A program made the position numbers and the translations under genes. A stretch of DNA of 64,000 nucleotides from Caldilineaceae bacterium bin5 (lineage in GTDB: Bacteria; Chloroflexota; Anaerolineae; Caldilineales; Caldilineaceae), in assembly GCA_002238445.1 (NCBI GenBank), contig MPML01000002.1, positions 243,779 to 307,778 of the forward strand. The letters run 5' to 3'. Under the pieces are notes generated by a model. The model was not told the DNA's origin and made no database searches. It was given only the letters and a program-made list of their open reading frames with translations. Shown here one piece after another: positions 57,246 to 64,000 of this stretch. Every line of letters begins with the position of its first letter. Position 1 is the stretch's first letter.

Positions 57246-58136
57246 ATGTCTGAGCAAGGAAGATATGCAGAGTTTCCCAGCCACACGGTCTCTTTTGAGA
57301 TTATGACCAATGCGGACAACGAAGACAAGGAGCGCAGTTTCAGGGTTCTGGCAACACCGCAGGAGATCGAGCATCTAGGCGAGCAGGGTTATTTGATCCG
57401 GGAGGCGCTTTTTGAGGGCGAGCACTTGGAGCGGCTGCGCGGCGCCCTCGACGAGGTCGAAGCTGCCGAAGTGGGCGCCGACCCTCGCACGGACGGCGAA
57501 GAGGCGGCACAGTCTGCGGCTGTCAGCCGCTCGAAGCGGTTTGGCGGCTGGTTTCCGCGTTATCTGATGGACAAGCATGCGGCCTTTCTTGAGCTGATCA
57601 GTTTTCAGCCGACACTGTCGGTCGCGAGGGCAGTGTTGGGGCCGTTTGTACGCATCCGCCAGTTGGGCGGGCGGGTCAGTTACCCGGGCGAGCCGAACCA
57701 GGAAACGCAGTGGCACTTGCACCGGCGCACGGTGCCCAAGCCTCTGCCGGCATTCTTCTCCTTTCCACACACTCTGGACTGCCTGATTTATCTGGATGAA
57801 CTGAACGACGCAAATGGTACGCTGGCGATTGTACCTGGGTCGCACCGGCGGGTCCATGACCCGCTGCCGGCTGACTGCTACGAGGATCTGCCAGGACAGA
57901 AGGTGGTGCGGGGGCCGGCAGGGACATGTATAATCATGCACAGCAATCTATGGCACCGGGCTTTGCCGACGCGGCCTGACGGCGAAAAGCGCCGCCTGCT
58001 GATTCTCTGCTACGGGCCGACGTGGATGCGCTATTCTCCCTTTGGCGTCAAACCGGAAGATAGCCTCGTCGATGCATTATTGGACGAGGCCAATTCCGAA
58101 ACGAAGGAGCTCCTGGGGATAGGCGGCTATCAGTAG
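57246..58136 (+). CDS. Phytanoyl-CoA dioxygenase-family protein with altered iron triad
   Basis: 296 residues from ATG 57246 (an ATG at 57303 is the alternative). Fe(II)/2-oxoglutarate PhyH fold: QWHLHRR at 156-161 in the place of W-H-x-D, IYLDELND, VPGSHRR (197-202), and HSNLWHRAL with the distal His237. The facial-triad Asp is replaced by His159, so iron binding may be altered. Convergent with the dehydrogenase that ends 6 bp away. Confidence 0.8.
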   Translation: MSEQGRYAEFPSHTVSFEIMTNADNEDKERSFRVLATPQEIEHLGEQGYLIREALFEGEHLERLRGALDEVEAAEVGADPRTDGEEAAQSAAVSRSKRFGGWFPRYLMDKHAAFLELISFQPTLSVARAVLGPFVRIRQLGGRVSYPGEPNQETQWHLHRRTVPKPLPAFFSFPHTLDCLIYLDELNDANGTLAIVPGSHRRVHDPLPADCYEDLPGQKVVRGPAGTCIIMHSNLWHRALPTRPDGEKRRLLILCYGPTWMRYSPFGVKPEDSLVDALLDEANSETKELLGIGGYQ

Positions 58137-58142
58137 GCGCGA

Positions 58143-58940
58143 TCAGCCGCGTCCTACGTAGGGCATCTGATTGGCCATGACGGTCAAGGTCAGCACGTTT
58201 GTGTCCAGAGGTAGGCTGTCCATGTAGAGGATGGTTTGGGCAACCCCGTCGGAGTCCATATTCGGCTCGACCATGGTGGTGCCGTTGGCCTGCTGAATGC
58301 CGGATCGCATACGTTCGGTCATTTCGGTGGCGGCGTTGCCGATGTCGATCTGGCCGCAGCAGATGTTGTAGGCGCGGCCGTCGAGAGATGTGGATTTTGT
58401 CAGGCCGGTGATGGCGTGTTTGGTCGAGGTGTAGGGGGCGGAGTTGGGGCGGGGGGTATGGGCCGAGATGGAACCATTGTTGATGATGCGGCCACCCTGG
58501 GGCGTCTGATTCTTCATGATGCGGAAGGCCCGCTGAGAACAGAGGAAGACGCCGGTCAGGTTTACGTCGACGACAGATTTCCAGTCTTCGTAGGTTATTT
58601 CGTCGAAATTGGCGCGGGGGGCGCCGCGGCCGGCATTGTTGAAGAGGAGGTCGAGGCGACCGAAGGCTTCGATAGTGCGGTCGAAGAGGGCGTCTACGGC
58701 GGCGGGATCGGTCACGTCGGTCTGGACGACCAGGGCGCGTTCGCCGGCCCCGGGCTCTGCGGCCGGTGCTTCGCGCGGGCCGAGGGGGGGGCCGGACTCT
58801 GCGGCCGTTTGGTGGAGACGGTCGAGGCGGCGGCCGGCGAGGGCGACGGCGTACCCTTCCGCGAGCAGAAGCAGTGCGGTGCGTTTGCCGATGCCGGAGC
58901 TTGCGCCGGTGATGATTGCTACTCTGCCGGAGGTGGTCAT
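58143..58940 (-). CDS. Short-chain dehydrogenase/reductase
   Basis: 265 residues from ATG 58940, preceded by AGGAG. NAD(P) loop [18 protein letters not shown] in the middle, and [10 protein letters not shown] with the catalytic Tyr and Lys. An insertion of about 20 Pro/Glu/Ala-rich residues lies after the nucleotide loop region. Oxidises or reduces an unknown hydroxyl/keto group. Convergent with the PhyH-like gene. Confidence 0.88.
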   Translation of the reverse strand: MTTSGRVAIITGASSGIGKRTALLLLAEGYAVALAGRRLDRLHQTAAESGPPLGPREAPAAEPGAGERALVVQTDVTDPAAVDALFDRTIEAFGRLDLLFNNAGRGAPRANFDEITYEDWKSVVDVNLTGVFLCSQRAFRIMKNQTPQGGRIINNGSISAHTPRPNSAPYTSTKHAITGLTKSTSLDGRAYNICCGQIDIGNAATEMTERMRSGIQQANGTTMVEPNMDSDGVAQTILYMDSLPLDTNVLTLTVMANQMPYVGRG

Positions 58941-59115
58941 ATTTGTGTGCTCCTTTGTTGATGTGGGTATTGTTTCGCAGCCATTGGACAGTGGGCGTCG
59001 CGGTAGATGATGCTTCGTCGCCAGCCATGCGCGGCTATTGGGCACAGTCTATCACGGCAGCATTTCATTTCCTACTTGGCATGGAAGGTTGGGGCAGGTC
59101 CGGGTTCGAGGAAGG

Positions 59116-59350
59116 TAACTACTAAGCCACAGTAGTTGACCAGCCTGTCATCCCTGGATTCATTCAGGCTCTTGGTGACGCAACTGGTGTACAGCCGCGG
59201 TCATGCTCGCCAGCCGACACGTTGCGATGAAGGCACACGGTCGGTGAGGCATGTTTTTGTAGGGGGGCGTTGCGGGGGCGCAGCCCCTGCACAAGGGAGG
59301 GCCGAAGGCCCGACCGCACAACTGCAGTGGATAGTGATCAGTGGTTAGTG
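59116..59350. repeat. Long dispersed repeat, copy 4 (right flank)
   Basis: Begins TAACTACTAAGCCACAGTAG and continues in near identity to copy 3 through both hairpins, then ends with CTGCAGTGGATAGTGATCAG. It is a direct repeat of 56931-57138; the two bracket the dioxygenase/dehydrogenase pair. Confidence 0.85.
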
Positions 59351-59439
59351 GCTTGAGACAACTGGTGTGGGAGTAGACACTGTTGGCTAAACAGGTTGAT
59401 GGATTCAGGTAACATAATTCACGGAGAGGAGCATTGACG

Positions 59440-60213
59440 ATGAAGATTTTGCGCTACAGTGCGGAAGATTCGACGAGGTACGGAATTTTGGAGGAGGACG
59501 GGGCTATTCGCCAGTTGACTTCCTGTCCTTTCGACAGTATGGAGGAGAGCGGAGAGACGACGCATCTGGACAACGTTCGGGTGCTGGCGCCGGTGGGGAA
59601 GCCGCGGTTGATTGGGGTGGGGCTGAATTACCTTGCCCATGCGGAGGAGGGCGGACAGACGCCACCGGACCAGCCGATGCTATTCATGTTGCCTTCGACG
59701 GCCATTCTGGATCCGGAGGACGCGATCATTTACCCGAGTCAGGGACAGAACGTTCATTATGAAGGCGAACTGACGGTAATCATGGGCAAGGAGGCACGCC
59801 GGGTTTCGAAAGAGGATGCGTTGGACTATGTATTGGGGTACACATGCGGCAATGATGTCAGCGAACGGGTGATCCAGGCCAATGAGATGGCAAACGGCTG
59901 CATGCTGATCGGAAAGGGTTTCGATACGTTCAAGCCGTTGGGGCCCTACATTGCGACGGGATTGGATTCGACCAACCTGGAGTTGACGACGCGGCTGAAC
60001 GGAGAGGTCAAGCAGCACACGAACACGGACGACTTGATTTTTCCGGTGGCGGAGTTGATCGCTTATATCAGCGAGGCGATTACGCTGCTGCCGGGTGATG
60101 TGATTATGACGGGTACGCCGTCGGGCGTGGGTCCGGTCCAGCCGGGGGATGTGGTGGAGATTGAGATTTCAGGGGTTGGGGTGCTACGCAACCCGGTGGT
60201 GGCGGAGGGGTAG
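59440..60213 (+). CDS. Fumarylacetoacetate hydrolase-family protein
   Basis: 257 residues from ATG 59440 (AGGAG 8 bp upstream; a TTG six bases earlier is rejected). IGVGLNY(L)AHAEE near residue 57, NVHYEGELTV with the metal Glu, GYTCGNDVSER, and MTGTPSGVGPVQPGD near the end are typical. The family covers fumarylacetoacetases, acylpyruvases and sugar-acid hydratases or hydrolases (for example 2,4-diketo-3-deoxy acid-type). Probably a sugar-acid or aromatic ring-cleavage step. Confidence 0.85.
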   Translation: MKILRYSAEDSTRYGILEEDGAIRQLTSCPFDSMEESGETTHLDNVRVLAPVGKPRLIGVGLNYLAHAEEGGQTPPDQPMLFMLPSTAILDPEDAIIYPSQGQNVHYEGELTVIMGKEARRVSKEDALDYVLGYTCGNDVSERVIQANEMANGCMLIGKGFDTFKPLGPYIATGLDSTNLELTTRLNGEVKQHTNTDDLIFPVAELIAYISEAITLLPGDVIMTGTPSGVGPVQPGDVVEIEISGVGVLRNPVVAEG

Positions 60214-60321
60214 TTGGGGATAGCGGTGTTGTGGCGTCATGGGGCTTCCCAGTTTTGTGTGAGGAAGAGGACGTTCGGTGGCGTCACATACTGCTCTCCG
60301 CCATTCTGCAACGCAAGTAGC

Positions 60322-60603
60322 CTATCTGCTCTGTCGGGCTACATACTCTTTGAGGATACTTCGAACTAGAGTCTGATGGGAGGCTCCTAACTCCTTTGCT
60401 TTGCTTTTGAAGAAAGTAGCTGTCTCCTTGTCAAGAGATACCGTGATATTTTCTGTTTCGGTGTCTTTAAAGACAAGCTCTTCTGGGCGCGGCAAGAACT
60501 CCTTGTCTACGATTCGCAGGTCTTCAACATCCGGCAGATCGGGACTGTCAGTGTATTCGACAGTTTCCCAATTCTGCTTCGGCAGGTCATGTTTCTGGCT
60601 CAT
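60322..60603 (-). CDS. Ribbon-helix-helix (BrnA-like) DNA-binding protein
   Basis: 93 residues, AGGAGG before the ATG. An acidic N-terminus is followed by ITVSLDKETATFFKSKAKE and SHQTLVRSILKEYV, the strand-helix-helix of an RHH domain. Such proteins are commonly antitoxins, but no toxin gene is adjacent on either side. It may bind the palindrome just upstream (inference). Confidence 0.7.
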   Translation of the reverse strand: MSQKHDLPKQNWETVEYTDSPDLPDVEDLRIVDKEFLPRPEELVFKDTETENITVSLDKETATFFKSKAKELGASHQTLVRSILKEYVARQSR

Positions 60604-60660
60604 GCCGCCTCCTGTTCCAAATATAGCGCTCGGTACTTCCTCCAGTACCCAGCTCCAAAG

Positions 60661-60730
60661 ATTCGGATTCGGTTCGCTCTATAGGTAGAGCGAACCGTAA
60701 GTATGGAGTGTTCTCTTCCGAATCCGAAAT
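60661..60730. promoter_or_regulatory. Nested inverted repeat upstream of RHH gene
   Basis: An inner perfect palindrome, GGTTCGCTCTA-TAGG-TAGAGCGAACC (60671-60696), lies within outer arms ATTCGGATTCGG (60661-60672) and CCGAATCCGAAAT (60718-60730). Located about 60-125 bp before the RHH start, it is a good candidate operator, or the relic of an element end. Confidence 0.6.
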
Positions 60731-60758
60731 ATCTTGTCTCTTCGCGGGTGCTGTGTGG

Positions 60759-61394
60759 TCACGGGTCTTCCCAGTTACGCGGGAGGACGGGGAGTTTCCA
60801 CTGGGCAGGTGGGCGCCAAGCGGCCCATGCTTGAAGCTGCCGGCGGCGGGACGTTACACACTCGCCGGCGATGCGCTGTGTTACACGGCGGATCCGTTCA
60901 CCTTCAGCTACTGTAAGCAGGCCGAGTTCGATGGCGACGCCGAGCTCGTCTTCGTCTTTCAGATGCCATGAGGTGAGGTCGGCACTGATGACCGCGTCGA
61001 GGACATGGTCGGTTGTGTCGAAGCCGATGGTGGTACGTTTGAGGGGCTGTTCGGGATTGATCTTCCAGCCGACGTGGGTCCAGTCAGGGGCGGACCAGAT
61101 TGTCCAGATGGAGGCGGCTTCACCGGGCACGGAGGACCAGACGTGGTGTTGTCCGGTCCATTCGTAGAGTTTCCGAGTCCAGGTACCTGTTGCGGCGACG
61201 TGAAGATGCTCTTGGCGGGAGCAGTCTGGGCCGGCGAAGATGGCGCCGGGCGCGATGTAGAGGGATACGAGGGCGCTGCTGTCTTCGATGATGGTAGCCG
61301 GGATCGCGGCCCAGACTTCGTTTGTCCAGAGTTGGCGGAATACAATGTGGTCGCCAGAGAACCAGCGCAGTGCGCGAATCTCCGGGGAAGTCAA
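60759..61394 (-). CDS. DUF402-family protein
   Basis: 211 residues, TTG start at 61394 with GGAAGG 10 bp before. The segment GFDTTDHVLDAVI, SWHLKDEDEL and ELGLLTVAEGERIR matches DUF402 proteins. Some DUF402 members are phosphatases acting on nucleoside di/triphosphates or activated phosphonates (FomD-like); the residues here suit a metal-dependent phosphohydrolase. The role is unproven. Confidence 0.75.
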   Translation of the reverse strand: MTSPEIRALRWFSGDHIVFRQLWTNEVWAAIPATIIEDSSALVSLYIAPGAIFAGPDCSRQEHLHVAATGTWTRKLYEWTGQHHVWSSVPGEAASIWTIWSAPDWTHVGWKINPEQPLKRTTIGFDTTDHVLDAVISADLTSWHLKDEDELGVAIELGLLTVAEGERIRRVTQRIAGECVTSRRRQLQAWAAWRPPAQWKLPVLPRNWEDP

Positions 61395-61421
61395 GGGGTG
61401 CTGCCTTCCATCATTTCATGA

Positions 61422-62168
61422 TCATTCGTGCGTACCTGTGGCGCAACTCAGATTGGCGAAAGAGGTCAAAAGTGACTGGGGAGAGGCAGCTAACTTTTCC
61501 CTGGCCTGCTGAATGCGCTCCATTTGGGCTTTCTGACCTCTAACCTGATTTGCTTCAAAGAGGGGTGAACTCCCGAAGCAGAAAGAGCGTGCACCTGGAA
61601 ATCCGGATAGGGATGCCAAGTAGCCTTTGCAGTTGGTTTCACCTGCTGACGACTCGTAATTCAGCGTTAAGCGGGCAGCCAAGTCGTGTATGACAGTCAG
61701 GTATGGAAACTGGACGTTTTCCAGGCCCTTTGCTTCGGCAGCATACGCCTCGACAAATTCTGTTACTTCCGTTCTGTTCTCGATACACAGGCGTTCAGCG
61801 GTGGCAAAGGCGTTCATGTATATCACGGCGATTTTGTGGTCATCCAAAGTCACATCCGGGATTTCCCCTTTTTCGAGAGTCTTCGCTAAACCCAGTGACC
61901 CGTCGTGTTCCATGGCAGTCATTGCCCACAGTTGAAGCCATTGATCGTTTTTCATCTGCTCTGTGCCCAGGGCAGTGACAGGTTCGCCTTGCGCGTTGAG
62001 AAAAAGAGCAGGCACGCCATCAAGATATTGTAACGAGTTGAGGTGTTGGGCAAAACGAGGCGGAATTTCGACTGGCTCAGTTGCAGGGATGAGCGCTAGG
62101 GATCCTGGATCCATGGCGCAACCCGACAGCAGAATAATCAGAACGCACAAGAGCAGGACTCGTTTCAT
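61422..62168 (-). CDS. Uncharacterised lipoprotein
   Basis: 248 residues, signal peptide with lipobox LLSGC at Cys17, preceded by AAAGGTGAG. The mature part is mainly helical with several Cys (at about 133, 180, 197 and 241) that may form disulfides. No family recognised. It lies 27 bp upstream of the DUF402 gene on the same strand. Confidence 0.7.
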   Translation of the reverse strand: MKRVLLLCVLIILLSGCAMDPGSLALIPATEPVEIPPRFAQHLNSLQYLDGVPALFLNAQGEPVTALGTEQMKNDQWLQLWAMTAMEHDGSLGLAKTLEKGEIPDVTLDDHKIAVIYMNAFATAERLCIENRTEVTEFVEAYAAEAKGLENVQFPYLTVIHDLAARLTLNYESSAGETNCKGYLASLSGFPGARSFCFGSSPLFEANQVRGQKAQMERIQQAREKLAASPQSLLTSFANLSCATGTHE

Positions 62169-62344
62169 CGCTACTCACCTTTCTGTATTCTAATCCTCTA
62201 CTTCCCACCATTGAAAACGCTGACTTCGCTGCGCTGAAGATGGAGTGACCGGTAAGATGTAGCCATTGGGTCAAAGGATAGAGCAGGCATTGTCGGTTGG
62301 GAACGAATGTGTGTTAACTGTAACATGGATTTGGGAATATAAGT

Positions 62345-62517
62345 AACCTGAATTCGGATTGAGTAAGCGTCTTTTCAAGCGCAAGATCAGTGCTGCCGTC
62401 AATTCCAATGCCAGTCTGATTGCCTGCACTGGGAAATTTAGGAAGCGTTTCCTCCGACTCTCCCCAACGACATGGTCCTCTTGCCGTCCCTAATCGAACT
62501 CTGAACTCAGTTACGTA
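62345..62517. repeat. Possible small element with IS-like ends
   Basis: Bounded on the left by TAACCTGAATTCGGATTGAG and on the right, inverted, by an imperfect relative. The left motif nearly matches the presumed end of the IS982-type element at 63214. It may be a short non-autonomous derivative; no gene inside. Confidence 0.35.
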
Positions 62518-62673
62518 GACACACTTTACGCTGTCAACACAGAAAAAGCCAGCCATATTTGTGACATTTGCGTGTCAATTATTCGCATGTTATGCCATTA
62601 TCATTTCAACATTCTACCAGTTTCGAAATAGCCAGGAATTAGCTACCTGTCCGGCGCAGACGGAGCGCTCCGC

Positions 62674-62853
62674 CATGGAGACCATTTTCGACCAACACGA
62701 AAGTAAGGCACAGCCACAAATGACCCATCACCAAGACGCGGTAAGGTCTATTTTCAATCTCATCGCGAGCCTGCTTGCTTTCAATAGGCAAACAGAGAAG
62801 CTCTCTCTCCATCCCTCTAACAAGGATTCGGATTCCTTGCCGACTCCGACGTA
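62674..62853 (+). pseudogene. Decayed IS982-type transposase end
   Basis: Plus-strand reading METIFDQHESKAQ, IFNLIASLLAFNRQ and KLSLHPSNKD parallels [27 protein letters not shown] and PSLHLSNKD of the transposase at 63230 on the opposite strand. Only the last 60 codons remain. Confidence 0.7.
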
Positions 62854-62898
62854 ACTACGAACTCGGTTTAGTTACGTTTTCTTTAATTGGGCCCTATG

Positions 62899-63207
62899 TT
62901 AGTTGGGAAAGGCCAATTGTTTGATTTGCAGACAGTCACGTACGCCCAAGAGGCGGTTGATATAAATGCAGAGGGTATGAGCGGTCAAATTCGTGTATAA
63001 ACGTGCACAGAGGCCTCTGAGAGTGTGAGCGTGGTTGGTTTCATTCGAGAACTGTGCGTTGAGTTGACTGGTGACTGGTTCGATGATTTGGCGGACCGAG
63101 TCGTAGAGGCGAACGACACGTGCCGGTATCTGTTTTCTTGGCTTTTGCGCGCCTTGGTGAGCAGACGGATGCGATTGTATTGCCAGAGTTCCTCAGCTGC
63201 CGGCTTA
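62899..63207 (-). pseudogene. Second, unrelated transposase C-terminal remnant
   Basis: The minus strand encodes AEELWQYNRIRLLTKARK and, after one frameshift, VVRLYDSVRQIIEPV, NETNHAHTLRGLCARLY, LTAHTLCIYINRLLG and QIKQLAFPN before a stop. This is the conserved end of a DDE transposase family different in sequence from the IS982-type gene next to it. The N-terminal part is missing. Confidence 0.6.
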
Positions 63208-63213
63208 CTTACG

Positions 63214-63234
63214 TAACCTGAATTCGGAGTTAGA
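63214..63234. repeat. Presumed IS982-type element end
   Basis: GTAACCTGAATTCGGAGTTAG sits directly beyond the stop of the transposase gene and is echoed at 62345. It is the likely terminal inverted repeat of the element; the other end lies outside the window. Confidence 0.5.
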
Positions 63235-64000
63235 GAAGGCCCGGTAAGAGAGCCATATCTTTGTTAGAGAGATGGAGAGAAGGCTTCTTGGCTTGCCAAG
63301 TGTAGGCAACCAGACCGGCGATGAGATTGACGATAAAGTTGGTTGTGCTCCGATGACGGGTGTGTTCAATCTGCGAGATGTTTTTGAGTTGGTCAACGAT
63401 GGTCTCAATGACGAAGCGCTTACGCGTTAGGAGCTTGTCTTCGAGAACGACGAGTTGATTCTGCATGTTTTTGCGCAGGGGCGTGATCAATTGCAGTCCC
63501 CGTGCGAAGAGTTGTTCAAAGAGCGTTTGGGAGAGATAGCCGCGGTCGCCGACCAGCTTTCCCCACAATTTTTTGGTCATTTGTGGGACCGGTTTGCGGT
63601 CATCGATGTTGCCGGGCGTGAGCTGAACTGCCAGCAATTCACCCTGGTCATTGACAATCAGATGGAGTTTGAAGCCATAGAACCATCCCATGCTGCTCTT
63701 GCCGCGCCTGGCCACATCGGCAAAGACCCGATGGCGGCCGATGCGCTTATTGTGGCAGACAGACAGCGTGGTTGAATCAATGAATGCCACCCCTGTCCTC
63801 TGGCCAAAGCGCACTCGCAGATAGAGAGACATGGCGGGCAGGGTTGATGGAATTAACTCCACAAAGCGCGTGTAACTGACCAGCGCTGGAAATTCACTGC
63901 GCATATGCGTACATACCTGTTGCCTATAGTAGGCTTTGAAATCGCGATAATGCGACTGGTGAAAATGAATCAGAATCGTCATCACTTCACTCATGCTCAT
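63230..64000 (-). CDS. IS982-family transposase, N-terminus beyond window
   Basis: At least 256 residues. DDE-type motifs: [22 protein letters not shown] with the first Asp, [12 protein letters not shown] with the second Asp, and [23 protein letters not shown] with the Glu. The frame is open to the right edge and the family is usually near 290-300 residues, so about 30-40 are missing. Looks intact as far as seen. Confidence 0.85.
   Translation of the reverse strand: MSMSEVMTILIHFHQSHYRDFKAYYRQQVCTHMRSEFPALVSYTRFVELIPSTLPAMSLYLRVRFGQRTGVAFIDSTTLSVCHNKRIGRHRVFADVARRGKSSMGWFYGFKLHLIVNDQGELLAVQLTPGNIDDRKPVPQMTKKLWGKLVGDRGYLSQTLFEQLFARGLQLITPLRKNMQNQLVVLEDKLLTRKRFVIETIVDQLKNISQIEHTRHRSTTNFIVNLIAGLVAYTWQAKKPSLHLSNKDMALLPGLL

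Noticed and set aside
1..64000. tRNA or rRNA genes
   Set aside because: I looked for T-loop GTTCGA-type segments with matching acceptor stems and found none that fold convincingly.

Overview
The window reads as a chromosomal segment of a heterotrophic, moderately high-GC bacterium. I infer the phylum Chloroflexota (Caldilinea-like) from several traits: many solute-binding lipoproteins with A-A-C lipoboxes, some with twin-arginine starts; a large sugar-acid and sugar-phosphate catabolic repertoire; Uma2-type nuclease genes; and a dispersed GC-rich hairpin repeat. There is no rRNA or marker gene here, so the taxonomy is inference. I found no tRNA, rRNA or CRISPR array.

Layout. 1-4.2 kb (minus strand): a putative peptide-ligase operon with a small beta-rich protein, a circularly permuted ATP-grasp protein and two overlapping GCS2-type carboxylate-amine ligases, one of which lacks the usual acidic/His active-site segment. 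4.3-12.1 kb: acid-sugar metabolism, with a DUF1537 four-carbon acid sugar kinase diverging from DegT aminotransferase, a PdxA-like dehydrogenase broken by a 22-bp duplication, a LarA-like protein, a HUMPS-type decarboxylase/synthase, a Uma2 protein and a zinc alcohol dehydrogenase. 12.3-18.1 kb: a complete oligopeptide-type ABC importer. 18.2 kb: the 3' remnant of a Fe/Mn superoxide dismutase. 18.4-25.5 kb: a sugar ABC importer operon (binding protein, two permeases, MsmK/UgpC-type ATPase) that runs on into an IolE-like isomerase and a glucuronoyl-esterase-like hydrolase. 26-31.2 kb: a small membrane protein, a rhamnulose-phosphate-aldolase/dehydrogenase fusion, an amidase and a Kelch lipoprotein frameshifted at two 10-G runs.

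31.6-43.7 kb (plus strand): an oxidoreductase/isomerase cassette, a second peptide-type binding protein with two permeases but no ATPases, two related glycosidase-like proteins, then a second copy of the oxidoreductase followed by a chimeric pseudogene, evidence of local duplication and deletion. 43.8-45.4 kb: a two-gene TcmP / Gp37-Gp68 (three-Cys) island. 45.7-49.2 kb: a third sugar importer without its own ATPase. 49.7-54.9 kb: Uma2, amidohydrolase, an odd P-loop protein, a mannonate-dehydratase-like protein and a 2-hydroxyacid dehydrogenase. 55-56.3 kb: a decayed ISAs1-type transposase end beside a nested tandem-repeat array. 57.2-58.9 kb: a phytanoyl-CoA-dioxygenase-like gene and a short-chain dehydrogenase, bracketed by long direct repeats. 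59.4-62.2 kb: fumarylacetoacetate-hydrolase-family protein, an orphan ribbon-helix-helix protein with a nested palindrome upstream, a DUF402 protein and a lipoprotein. 62.3-64 kb: a nest of decayed transposase fragments and an IS982-type transposase that runs off the window.

How it works together: the importers bring in sugars, sugar acids or short peptides. The esterase, the glycosidase-like proteins, Gfo/Idh/MocA oxidoreductases, TIM-barrel isomerases, mannonate-dehydratase-like protein, acid-sugar kinase and aldolase fusion would feed these into central metabolism. All four solute-binding-protein genes are followed by a strong, mutually unrelated hairpin before the next transporter gene, as expected for over-expression of the binding protein relative to the membrane parts. 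The least explained elements are the GCS2/ATP-grasp operon, the TcmP/three-Cys pair, the nested tandem array and the hairpin repeats around the dioxygenase/dehydrogenase pair.
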